Positions 38,201-48,764 of a stretch of 64,000 bases of DNA are shown here, piece by piece; positions within the stretch are counted from its first letter, which is position 1, and each line of letters starts with the position of its first letter. Made by a program: the position numbers and the translations under genes. Source of the DNA: Ophryocystis elektroscirrha (Eukaryota; Apicomplexa; Conoidasida; Neogregarinorida; Ophryocystidae); the NCBI GenBank assembly GCA_030141585.1, contig JAQIFP010000042.1, positions 1 to 64,000 of the forward strand, in the 5' to 3' direction. Under the pieces are notes generated by a model. That model searched no databases. It was not told where the DNA came from and worked only from the letters and a program-made list of their open reading frames with translations.

Positions 38201-39149
38201 ATAGCTTCAGTTGATTCAGTATTCAGATTCAATTACAAGTCTTATACAAATATGGGAAAAAGTTCAGGGAATGAACACGGTTTAATACCTAATATAAAAA
38301 ATACAATACAGAACTTAAATATACCCGTTTTTTACACTGATGTTCCATCTAAAAGTGTAGAGCTACAGCTTATTTTTGAGATACCTGACTTAAAAGCAAA
38401 CCCAGATCAATATTGTCTCCTGCCCCTACTAGCGGAAATGATTTTCGAGCTTGGTGCAACACTTCCTCAATTAAAATACATTGATCTTTGTCATGCTAAG
38501 CCAAATACAACCATAAGCCATGAAATGCTAACTCAATTATTACTGGAGTATACAGTAAACTTATTTGTGAGTTAAACTTGTACAGACAACATATGAAGCT
38601 GGTTTGGGCCCAGTAGCGTCCAAACCCCATTGCGCCCTTAATCCCAATTATTTTTCACTAAAATTTACCACACATCCAGACAAGTACAAATTTTCAAAAG
38701 TCAACAGTTTTTTAGATTACTTCAAACAGCAGAGATCATTTCAATTATATTAACAAAACTAGTATTCACTAAAAAACGCACTGAGTCTGTTGCCAAAGCA
38801 ATGTTGACTGAACTATTTCAAGAAAAGCGTAAAGCAAAAGTTGTCGCAGCAGCCCACCATCAATATTTAAGGTGATTTTACACTTTATACGTAAATAATT
38901 ATATACAATACAAAAATTTTCTACTTTATTTATTTGAGTTTTATGCAAAAATTAAGTCTTACAAAAAATGCTACATATTGTTATTTATAGTAAATATAGA
39001 TACGATTTTTTATCAAAGCAGCACGTAATTATTATACTATAACCATACATGAATAATATAAAGCATTATTGTGATTAATCATAGAAAATATGTTACATTC
39101 AGAGATAAATATATAAATCAGCTTAAAAAACTTATGAAAATACCTTTAT

Positions 39150-39209
<60 letters not shown>

Positions 39210-40418
39210 ATACATATATATATACCCTTATACGTATATATATATACCTATAGACATGTATACAGGTATATATATATATATATATATGTATATACATATA
39301 TACATTTATTTTTTAGTGTAGTTATATAAATGACTGCATTTATTTAAAGACATTATATGCATACACAATAGTTTTAAGAAATAAATATTTGTCTTAATAC
39401 AATTATACAGGTTTCATCCATCTTCAATGCGATTAAAGCAATCTTTACTTGCTCAGCATGGAACTCTAATCCAGATAATCGAAGATCCGGAACGTTATTC
39501 CAATGAATTGAAAAGATTATATGAAATAGTTCTAAGCTATAGAGGAATTTTGTTTGTTTCAGGCAGCCACGATTATGTCATACCTCAATTAGAGACAGTT
39601 TCAAATATACTTTCCATATTGAAAAATAAAAGTTTTGCTGGTCAAAGTATTCCTGAGTATTTACATGTAACTCTTACTGCTCAAGACAAATTACCTGAAA
39701 ATGCACATTTACCAAACGGAAATGCTGTCTTATCAAAATGTGCTGCTCAAGATACTGAAGCCATGATAGTATCGATACATGCAGAAGCAGACTATAAACA
39801 TCCTGATTCTCCTTCTCTAATGGTTTTACAAGAACTGTTATCCTCCTGTCAAGGGCCTTTATTTAATGCTGTTAGAGGTTCCGGAGCAGCTTATAGTGTT
39901 TCTTGTACCCATTCTAAATATTTTGGAGAACTCATACTTAAAATATTCAATGCCGTAGATGTGACAAAAGCTTTTACCAAATGTATTGAAGTTTTTACTG
40001 ATTTGACTAGTGAAAATGCTATGAATGAAACTACAGAATTGTCTTTGGAAGCAGCTAAATGTTCAGCTTTATTCCACACTATACGGTAATCTGAAAATAA
40101 TTGTCCAATAAAGCCTAGAAATGAAAATACTATGTCTGACTTTGCAACAGAACAATTATATCTAGCTTTCTTTGGATTAGATTTAAATTATAACTCACAC
40201 TTAATTCAGCAGGTAAAATAAGTTCAAACATATGTACAAGTTCCTCTCAATCAATGATTACTGAATGTAATAGTATATATGTATATACATACAAATATAA
40301 ACATATATACATAAATTTATATACACCTAAATATATATATGTACATCAATATAAATATATACATAAACATACATGTACATATATATATATGTACATATAT
40401 ATATTCATAAAAGTATGA

Positions 40419-40464
<46 letters not shown>

Positions 40465-41014
40465 GTGTACATATAAAAGCGCATCAATTAGCTTAAGTTT
40501 GCAATATATAGTTCATTAATATAAATTCAGTTATATACATGAAATAGATAAAAATAATAATAATTATATTTTTAGCTTAAACATAAGGGTATATATCACG
40601 TTTTTTAGATATCCGAACTAAACATTAATCAAGTTCTGCTCGTAGCTCAAAAATACTTACCTTTGTTTGTTAACTACAAAACTTCCCAGGACTCCTTTTT
40701 AAATAGATTGGCAATTTCCGTAACAGTAAATCAAAACATGGTAATATAAATATACCTAAATATCTGTGTTTAGTTTCCTGCTATTAAGGAACACTTTAAA
40801 AAGCTTAATTCAAACGGAAATGAAGTGTTTACTGTTGTTGATTGGGGAGAACAAATTGTCAAAACTTTGAATCTTAGTGAAGATTATTTGGTAATTATTT
40901 AGTTATTTATTTATTTATTTTTAGACTAAATTATCTCCTGAATCTGATACGAGTGATACTGAGGTTGAATCCTGTTCAAATGAAGACGAATACACACCAA
41001 ATTTTATTTTATAA
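35293..41014 (+). CDS. M16-family zinc metalloprotease (Sdd3/YOL098C-like)
   Basis: This is an insulinase-fold (M16) peptidase resembling the yeast YOL098C / nematode C05D11.1 subfamily, related to presequence protease and falcilysin. Eighteen exons join in frame to 3297 nt (1098 residues): 35293-35466, 35671-35746, 35782-35904, 35936-36095, 36130-36240, 36541-36800, 36836-36963, 37341-37527, 37559-37734, 37980-38084, 38120-38554, 38586-38683, 38716-38871, 39411-40085, 40119-40212, 40609-40740, 40774-40890, 40925-41014. The inverted zinc motif HTLEH is complete (His67, Glu70, His71), and Glu143 in LTEVYHV, 72 residues later, fits the third ligand. The subfamily stretch [16 protein letters not shown] and the SYETGG motif follow. 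No clear signal peptide or transit peptide is seen, so the location is uncertain. Eleven of 17 introns are 31-35 nt, and one appears to be GC-AG. The C-terminus is acidic. The substrate is unknown. Confidence 0.9.
36241..36540 (+). other. Probable GC-AG intron in the M16 protease gene
   Basis: The exon ending at 36240 (AAT TAT TAC AG) is followed by GCAAGC, which fits the GC-type donor consensus AG|GCAAG. Joining to 36541 gives Tyr-Tyr-Arg-Trp-Asn-Asn in the correct frame for the M16 family. The nearest GT donor downstream (after TATCAC) puts the reading frame into a stop at the only good acceptor. All other junctions in this gene are GT-AG. Confidence 0.7.
39148..39290. repeat. (TA)n microsatellite in an M16 protease intron
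   Basis: An uninterrupted TA run of more than 50 bp (about 39150-39205) followed by TATACA-type units lies inside the 539-nt intron before exon 14 of the protease gene. Confidence 0.85.
40260..40456. repeat. TATACA/TA-rich low-complexity DNA in an M16 intron
   Basis: Degenerate ATATACAT-type units end in a pure TA run (about 40421-40454) inside the 396-nt intron before exon 16 of the protease gene. Confidence 0.75.
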
Positions 41015-41125
41015 AAAATTTTTTTGCTATAAAATAGATTAAACAAAAAATGGTTTGACTAACTATAAAAATAATTCTTTAAATTAAAATAAAAAAAAAA
41101 GTCAAACTGTATAATTGATTTAAAA

Positions 41126-42307
41126 TTAACTAGAATTGCTGTCATAAACAAGTTGGCCTTTTATATATGTAGCTTCAACAATGTAAGTATCTGGATTTAA
41201 TAATATAAAATCAGCTGTATATCCAAAATCTAATTTTCCATGTGTATCACTAATACCAAATGCTCTAGCGGGATGTAAGGAAGCTGCTTCTAATGCGTAT
41301 ATAATAGAGCAGTTGGTACTGGAGTTCATTGAACGTACACATGCATCCAACGTAGACGCCCCACCGCATAATATATTAGTGTTTTTCACTGTGTAATATG
41401 AAGATTGTTGTTTGGGATCGTTATGTGCCGTTATTTGGACATCTCCTAATTTATCTACCGATTCGGCTATGCCATCACTAATAAGAAATATTCTTTCCGG
41501 TTTAATCCTATAAGCCATTTTAAGAGCAGCTCGATGCGTATGCACACCGTCTGCTATAAGACTGAAATAAACATTTGGTGAAGAGTTGCTAGCTAACAAG
41601 CCTACTAAGCTTGGGTCTCTATGGTGAAACGCTGGCATACCATTAAATAAATGCGTTACCATATTAGCATCAGCTTTAACTGCCTGTTCTGCTATTGCCA
41701 AAGAACACGTTGAATGTCCCAAACTTACTCGAATATTCATTTTCGATAAGGCTTTAATTGTTTGAATAGCATTTTTGAGTTCCGGTGCCATTGTTATAAT
41801 AGCTACATTAGACAAATCTCCATATACATTTTTCATTGCTTCTAGGCTGGCATCCTCGGATTGTATATACTGTTCTAAATGTGCCCCTGACTTTTCCTTT
41901 GATATAAATGGTCCATCTAAATGTACTCCTAATACAGAAGCACCATTTTCTACTGAGCCTTCTCGCTTCTTTATCAAAGGTAATGTTTTGTGATAATATT
42001 CTACTTTACTTGACGTAATTGTCGGACAAAATGCGGTTACACCACTTCGAACTAAACTTTTAGCGACATTACTTAAATCAGTTGCTATATCATTGCTACT
42101 GGAAAAGTCTATTTCGTTTTTTCCATTTATTTTTAAATCTATAAGACCGGGAGCTAATAATGCACCACGACAATCAATAGATTCATCAAAATTATAATTT
42201 ACAGATTCTGGATTTACAATTTTACCATCTTTAACCCATAAATTATCTTTCATAAACTTATGATTTTTCAAGACTAAACAATTGTAATACATTCTTACGT
42301 TACTCAT
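41126..42307 (-). CDS. nagA: N-acetylglucosamine-6-phosphate deacetylase
   Basis: NagA (AMDHD2 in animals) removes acetate from GlcNAc-6-phosphate, giving GlcN-6-phosphate, and feeds amino sugars back to glycolysis or UDP-GlcNAc synthesis in the cytosol. The single-exon ORF has 393 residues, normal for the family, with an ATG at 42307. The amidohydrolase TIM barrel is recognisable: PGLIDLKING, VTAFCPTITSS, GVHLDGPFIS (about 127-136), GHSTCSLA with His198, THLFNGM with His219, IADGVHTH, and LISDG with the catalytic Asp278. One oddity is that the metal-ligand Glu of the usual HLEGPF motif is Asp131 here. Base composition matches the neighbours, so nothing suggests recent transfer. It is tail to tail with the M16 protease (111 bp apart) and divergent from the next gene. 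Confidence 0.95.
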   Translation of the reverse strand: MSNVRMYYNCLVLKNHKFMKDNLWVKDGKIVNPESVNYNFDESIDCRGALLAPGLIDLKINGKNEIDFSSSNDIATDLSNVAKSLVRSGVTAFCPTITSSKVEYYHKTLPLIKKREGSVENGASVLGVHLDGPFISKEKSGAHLEQYIQSEDASLEAMKNVYGDLSNVAIITMAPELKNAIQTIKALSKMNIRVSLGHSTCSLAIAEQAVKADANMVTHLFNGMPAFHHRDPSLVGLLASNSSPNVYFSLIADGVHTHRAALKMAYRIKPERIFLISDGIAESVDKLGDVQITAHNDPKQQSSYYTVKNTNILCGGASTLDACVRSMNSSTNCSIIYALEAASLHPARAFGISDTHGKLDFGYTADFILLNPDTYIVEATYIKGQLVYDSNSS

Positions 42308-43147
42308 TTTACGATATGTGTTTTTTTTTTTTTAAAAAAAAATTACATGAACTGCCTAGTTAGACTAAATTAAATCATACATATATTTGAGATTAAATTT
42401 TTTGATGATAAATGTAACCGAATTCATACATTTATTGATATACCAAAGACTTTATATTTTAAATAAAAAAAAAATCATCATTAGTTTTTTTTCATAAAAA
42501 TTCTTCTTTATATATTTTAAACATGTCTTCCATATTTCAATAATGCTTACTATAAATATATCTATACATTAAAAAGTGTTTATACAAGATTTAAAACTAG
42601 ATTTGTACATATTAAAAAAAAAGTTTAAGAAATAAAACAATGAAACAAAACAATTCGAATAAATTCATTAAACTTCATTTATATAATTGGTTAAATTGTA
42701 ATTTTGTATGTACAAATAAAAATAAATATATTTTATGTAAAATTAAAACTTCTTAAATTAATTATTTTTATTAATGCGTTTTAAGATATTTGAAGTTATT
42801 AAGAAACATCAAAAAAATGTTTAATTTTTTTTTCATCATTTTTCTTAAAAAATATGAGAGATCATTTTAGTATATATATGGATAATTATTGTTATAATAT
42901 ATATGTGAGTTTTTAAAAAAAAAAAGAACCTATAGCTTCATATGTCTAAAAAAGCTTAAAGATGGAAAAAAAGGTTTTTTTATTATACCCCACTAAGATA
43001 TAGGTATAATATCTCAAATAAATATAAACTCCCTTACCAAGAATATAATTTCATCTCACTACTAAACATCAATGAATAATCTAAATGTAATTAAAATACT
43101 TTTTAATACCGCACGTTGCATGTATTGTTAGTCATAAATATAAAATT
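42308..43147. promoter_or_regulatory. Divergent upstream region of nagA and the 43148 gene
   Basis: About 840 bp lies between two divergent start codons. It is AT-rich with several A and T runs and no long open frame, so both promoters should lie here. I see no specific motif. Confidence 0.5.
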
Positions 43148-46100
43148 ATGGGTGATCAAAATATAGATTCTAAGAATAGCATCAGCCATTCAGATGATCA
43201 AGTTCAAGATAAGTTCATTCGAGGTGACTCTACTCTTGAAGTTTATGGATATTTACGAGTTTTACCAATGAAAAGTTCCGCTAATTCAAATAAGACAACT
43301 TTTAGTTTAAATTCTCCTCGAAGTAGCGGATTAGCAGCGATGTTATTTGAAAAAGGAGACTCTTTAAAAAATAAAGCATCCCGCAGCTTCGGGGAAAACA
43401 AAAAATCTTACTCAAATGACCCTAGAGGTAATTAATCAATAAATATTCACGAAGCAAAAAATAGCAAACATATTCCTTAATGAATTACTTTTATACGATC
43501 AGTTTAAAAATATTCACTATATATAATTTAAACTCCACATATTTATACTTTCCCATGAAAAATTTTTAATTTTAATGCGTACAATCGTAAATTTGTATTC
43601 TTTGTCAAATATTTGATAATAAAGATTTAATCAGAAAATATATAGTAATGGTTTTTTGATAATAATCTTATGTTTTGTATAAAACCATTTTAATACCAAC
43701 ACATCTTATGTTAATAAATTAGTCAGCTAAATTTATATGTAAAATTCATTTTTTTTTTAATAAAGTAAATACGCACAAATGTGTATTTATTTATTTTAGT
43801 TATAATATTGTATTGTTTGTATTTTTTGTAAAAAAAACTCCCTCTTATTAAGAATAATTGTGATATTACGTAAAACTGCTTAATATTATTCAGTTATATG
43901 ATAAATCTGATAGTGTAAATATTTTGTAAATAATGAGCTGCTTTGAATCAAATAAATTACTCTACATGTTAGTATCAAAAAATATGATTACTTGATCACA
44001 TAATAATATTCAACGGGTTGTTTAAATTAATTATATTTATCATAAATAAGCTTGCATTGTTTCCATAAAGGATTTTTTTTTTTTTTTTCTAGTAAAATCT
44101 TCGCAACGAAGCAAACTAGACTCAATTAATGAAGTTGGTACAGTTAAAAAATCAAATGTGGTAAAAAGCAAGCAAACGACAGACTTAAAGAAAAATCAGC
44201 AAAAAAATGGAACCATCAAAATTGCTGGTAATCAAACGCAGCCTAAAAAAATCAATGTGAAAGCTAAAGTCCCTGGAAAATTGGGAGTTAAAATAGTTCC
44301 GAAAAAAGAAGCTATTCTAAAAAAACTTCCGAGCAAAGAAAAACAGAATGTTTCTTCTGTATCTTCAGAACTCTCAAGCGGTACAAGATTGAGCCAAACT
44401 TCAACTTTACATCGAATATCTTCAAAAAAAGAAGTTCCAAACTTGACAGAGCAGAATCTCAGACGACTGTCTTCAAATCGTCTAAAATCAGCAATACAGT
44501 CTATTTCACGTAGTTTTTCGAATTTGATTCGAACGGAATCTAAGCAGAAACTTCAAGTCGTAGACAAAGAACCCTTAATAAAGATGCCTTTAACAGAAGC
44601 AGAACCTATTCAGACGGAACCAGCTGTTAGTTCAACACAACTTTCGAGTCTAATTCTGGAACCAAAAGAATCGGAAAATAGAAAAGATATGAAGAGACTT
44701 TCGGATATGTTATCTGAGCAGGCATCTAATATGAATGATTCTAATAGATCATTGAATACAGATAATAAATCAAGAAGTCAAATTACAAGTCTTGCATCTT
44801 CATCAGAAGATAATTCTAGCGAAGGAAACAAAAAGAAAAAGAAAAAGAAGAAATTAATTAGTCAGAAATTATCAACTTCAAGTTTTTCAAATGTGTTTTC
44901 GAGCTTATCATCTAGAAATTTGAAGATGCCATCTGAAAAATCATTTAATTCTGAGGACAAAATGATGTCAGAGTCGGAATCAAATGAAAAAGAATTAAGT
45001 AAGACAATAAAGTCTCCAGATCAAGTAGAGGACCCAAATATGGAGTTGAATGTATATGACAGTAATTTTTCTGATAAATCTTTACTGTATAAACCTATTA
45101 GTTATACAGCTAATAAATTTAAGAGTGTAACTAGCGAAGATGTCAGTGGCCTCTCTCAATACAAAAATGCTATTGATTCGGGAGTTGATAGTGTAAGTGA
45201 TTTATTTCAATTAGAAAGCTCCAAATCATCCGAAGCTTTGATACCGTCAGTGCAATTGGAACCCGTCCTAAAAGTTGAGGAAATTCAATCGTCCGTAAAT
45301 ACCGACAAAGTTAAAGAGGTCAATGAAGCTTTAAATAAACTATACAGTGCCGACGAAGACCATATTGTGCAGTACAATCCTGGATTAATACCATCTGCAT
45401 TAAAGAACCCTAAAAAACCATCAAAGCCTGTAACTGCTAGAAATAACGTAAAAAAAGTGTCTCCTTCGCCAAAAAAAGAAACTTCCTTCGTCAAAGAAGT
45501 TAAAGCCGCGAAACCTACAATTGTAAAAAAAACTCAACCTATACTGAAAAACTCGCAATCGCTTGAACCTAAGACCTCTACTGAATTAAAAAAGAAGCCG
45601 GCTGTAGCTCCTAAACTTTTGAAAGCAAACTCAATGAAAGCCAAAAATATTGCAGCGATAAAATCTCAAGCCTTAAAAAAAATTCCTACGGAAGAAAATG
45701 TACCAAAACAGGTCGTACGAAAAAAATCTATTATAAAAAAACCCGTCTTAAAAGATGCAAAAGAGCTCCGCACCAAAAATTCTCCAGTAAAAAGCTTTAT
45801 TGCAAAAGAGCTTCTTACAAAGAATTCTTCTGTAAAATCGAGTTCCGAAAAACAACCTCTTTTAAAGAAGCCACTTTTAAGAAAGCCCGCTTTAAAAGAT
45901 TCTTCTGCAAAACGGTCAATCTCTAAAGCAGATATTATAAAAGGAAATGCATCTCCATTAGCAAAAAAATCTTCCGAGGTATCCAAGGAATCTAAAAAAA
46001 GTGCTGTTTTTATAAGAAAAGTTCCTCTAGTTAAACTTAAGCAACCAACAGTTAAATCCAAAGATGAAGGAGACACTTCAAATAATCAGGAAATTGCTCA

Positions 46101-48615
46101 ACCAGAAAAAATCAAAACTATTTTTCAAAAACGTAATGAAGCGTTGGCTAAAATGAAGACGAAAGAAAAACTTTTATCGGAAGAAAAAAAAATTCAGAAA
46201 CCGGTTCCAAAACCACCAGCAAAACTGAAACCAGCACAGCCAGTTTCCGCTGCCAAAGCTAACATTATAAAAAATCCTCTTACTGAACGAAAAGCCATTA
46301 TTTCGAAGCGCGATAATCTCAAAATGCCACTAAAGGCTGCTGAACCACAAATACCGTCCAAACAAAAAGGTTTAGCACCAAAAACACCCGCTCAAAAACC
46401 GAAATTATTTACAAAAAATGCGGAACAGCAGCAACCTAAATCAACGACGAATCGTCTGGCACCGAAAACAAAACCTAGTATAAAAAAATCTACTGAAATT
46501 AAACAGGACTTTGTACAGCGTGAACAGCCCGAGCCAATCAAGCTCGAAAAAGCCTTTCCTAAATCTGTTTTTTCATTTTCTCAACCTAAACTTATGAATT
46601 TACGCGATTTACGGCTACCTTCACCGAGAGAATTGAAAAAGTCTCAATCTTTAACTTATAATCGAAACCTTTCTTTTACAAAACCTGATATTAATAGAGG
46701 CCCTTCTTTAAATATTCCATACGGTAATGATTCGTCTATATAGACACATATTTTTAGGTCGAACTAAACATTATGGGCGTTCATTACTGTCAAAAAAATC
46801 ATCTATGTCATCATCATTTTCAATGCATTCCGACAGAGTTTCAACAGGTATTTTATTTTATAAATACTATATTCAGAAAAAGAAAAAACAAATTCTGATA
46901 GGTTTCACTTCAGAACTCCCGGTAAGATACTTAATCAATAAAATATTCAAGAATTTGAAATAATATTATACTATATTATATTTATATAGATATCATTATA
47001 TATATATAAGTATACATATATACATATATGTATATATATATATATGTATTTAATAACGCTATACCTATAAATTTATATATGCACGAAATTATTGTATGAC
47101 CCTGAAATTAATTAACTCTATTATGCACATTAATTTTTTTTTCATTTCAGAAACAGCCCAGAAAGAAGAGGTAAAAAAACAATTAAGAGCTTTTGTCTCT
47201 TCAATATTATATTGGCCATGTTTAAAGACCTGTATATGTGTATATAGTATTAATGTTGTATACAATTCACATATTGTTTAAATATGAATTTAGAGAAGAG
47301 AAAGTTTGACATTGAAAACTCCCAAAAAAAAGAAAGGCCCTCTACTTNNNNNNNNNNNNNNNNNTAAGATACTTAATCAATAAAATATTCAAGAATTTGA
47401 AATAATATTATACTATATTATATTTATATAGATATCATTATATATATATAAGTATACATATATACATATATGTATATATATATATATGTATATATATATA
47501 TACATATATATATATATTTATTTAGTAACGCTATACCTATAAATTTATATATGCACGAAATTATTGTATGACCCTGAAATTAATTAACTCTATTATGCAC
47601 ATTAATTTTTTTTTTCATTTCAGAAACAGCCCAGAAAGAAGAGGTAAAAAAACAATTAAGAGCTTTTGTCTCTTCAATATTATATTGGCCATATTTAAAG
47701 ACCTGTATATGTGTATATAGTATTAATGTTGTATACAATTCACATATTGTTTAAATATGAATTTAGAGAAGAGAAAGTTTGACATTGAAAACTCCCAAAA
47801 AAAAGAAAGGCCCTCTACTTAAAAAGCAAAAGAAGACTTCACCTTCCAAAAAATCACTGAAGTCGAAAGACCTGAAAGCCTCAAAAAGCTCAGAATCTCA
47901 AAAGTCTTCTGAAAAAAGTATATTATCTGTAGAAGAAGAAAGAAGAGGTTCAGTTTATCCTTCAGCAGTTCAGAAAGAAACTCAAAAGCCTCTATATAAC
48001 ATACAGCAAGTTACCTCTGCGGATTTCAATAATAACGTTTTTTGCGTTATCACAGACTTAGATGGCAATTTGAAAAAAATTCTACGTCCTTTATATACAC
48101 CAGATGAAAAACAACAGACCCATGATCAAGTTTTTCAAGGACGCATAGACTTTGAGTCTCCTGTAAATTTGGACAATGATGACGAAAATATTATAATGGG
48201 TAACTTTTTCTTATTTTATATATATATATATATATAGATACTAATCGCAGTATTGAGACACCTTATAGTGGCTTTAATTGTGACGTATTTTCTTTATGTA
48301 CAACTAAAAAAACCCCTGAAAAACAAAGAAAGAAACGTAAGCCATTAATATTATAGAATAATCCGAATAGGTACTATTCAAAATAATGGTATGGTTTACG
48401 TTACAAAAGGGCCCCTTAGAGTAGGAGGGCACCCTGAAGTAAATTACAAGGAAATAGAAACTTCAAAGAAACCCCCAAACAGTTACTTAGATCACTTAAT
48501 TTACGAATCTAAAAATCACGGAAAACAGAAAGCTAAATGGAAAGTAGCTAAAAAAGCTATTAATGGTAAACCTGTGACGATTCCAGACACATCATGGTTT
48601 TCATATTATAATTAA
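43148..48615 (+). CDS. Unrecognised 1280-residue Lys/Pro/Ser-rich protein
   Basis: No family is recognised. Exons: 43148-43427, 44093-46723, 46758-46847, 46877-46921, 47624-47643, 47767-48199, 48238-48336 and 48371-48615. They join to 3843 nt, ATG to TAA, when only the right-hand copy of a duplicated segment is used. The N-terminal ~60 residues (around STLEVYGYLRVLPM) and the C-terminal ~130 residues (from about VTSADFNNNVFCVITDLDG to a Trp/Tyr-containing tail) look ordered. The ~1000 residues between are highly basic and disordered, full of KKP, KKS and SKK steps and degenerate repeats of the type LLKKPLLRKPALKD, somewhat like linker-histone or microtubule-binding tails. No membrane segment or signal peptide is visible. 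Introns include one of 29 nt (46848-46876) and several of 34-38 nt. A 17-N gap lies in the intron after exon 4. A nuclear or cytoskeletal role is speculation. Confidence 0.75.
46923..47820. other. False duplication around a 17-N assembly gap
   Basis: The 425 bp at 46923-47347 and the 456 bp at 47365-47820 are almost the same sequence, separated by Ns at 47348-47364. The right copy differs by a longer TA/TATACA microsatellite, one extra T in a T run and one G/A change in the ATTGGCCAT.TTTAAAG stretch. The left copy ends inside an exon (at CTACTT) and the right copy starts just after a donor site, as expected for two overlapping contigs that were not merged. The exon at 47624-47643 is present again at 47151-47170. 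Confidence 0.9.
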
Positions 48616-48764
48616 ATGCATTTTTTTCTTCTAATAGTGCTGAATTATTACTTTATGTATAAATTATTTTATGTAGGTTTTTATTATGTCAATTATTTGT
48701 ACTTAATACAGAAATGCCAAAGCAGTTTTGAAAAAAATTATGGGGTGAAGAAGTACACATGTAC

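Noticed and set aside
35293..41014. Interpretation of the frame breaks in the M16 gene as frameshifts
   Set aside because: Each break is explained by a 31-35-nt intron; the 18 exons sum to a multiple of three and keep the catalytic motifs.
48689..48764. An extra C-terminal exon for the PHD protein after a GTAAGT at 48768
   Set aside because: The same codon frame gives a stop (TCG TAA) at this point, and the alternative exons would add only a few residues. The simple stop is preferred, though GTAAGT is a good donor match.
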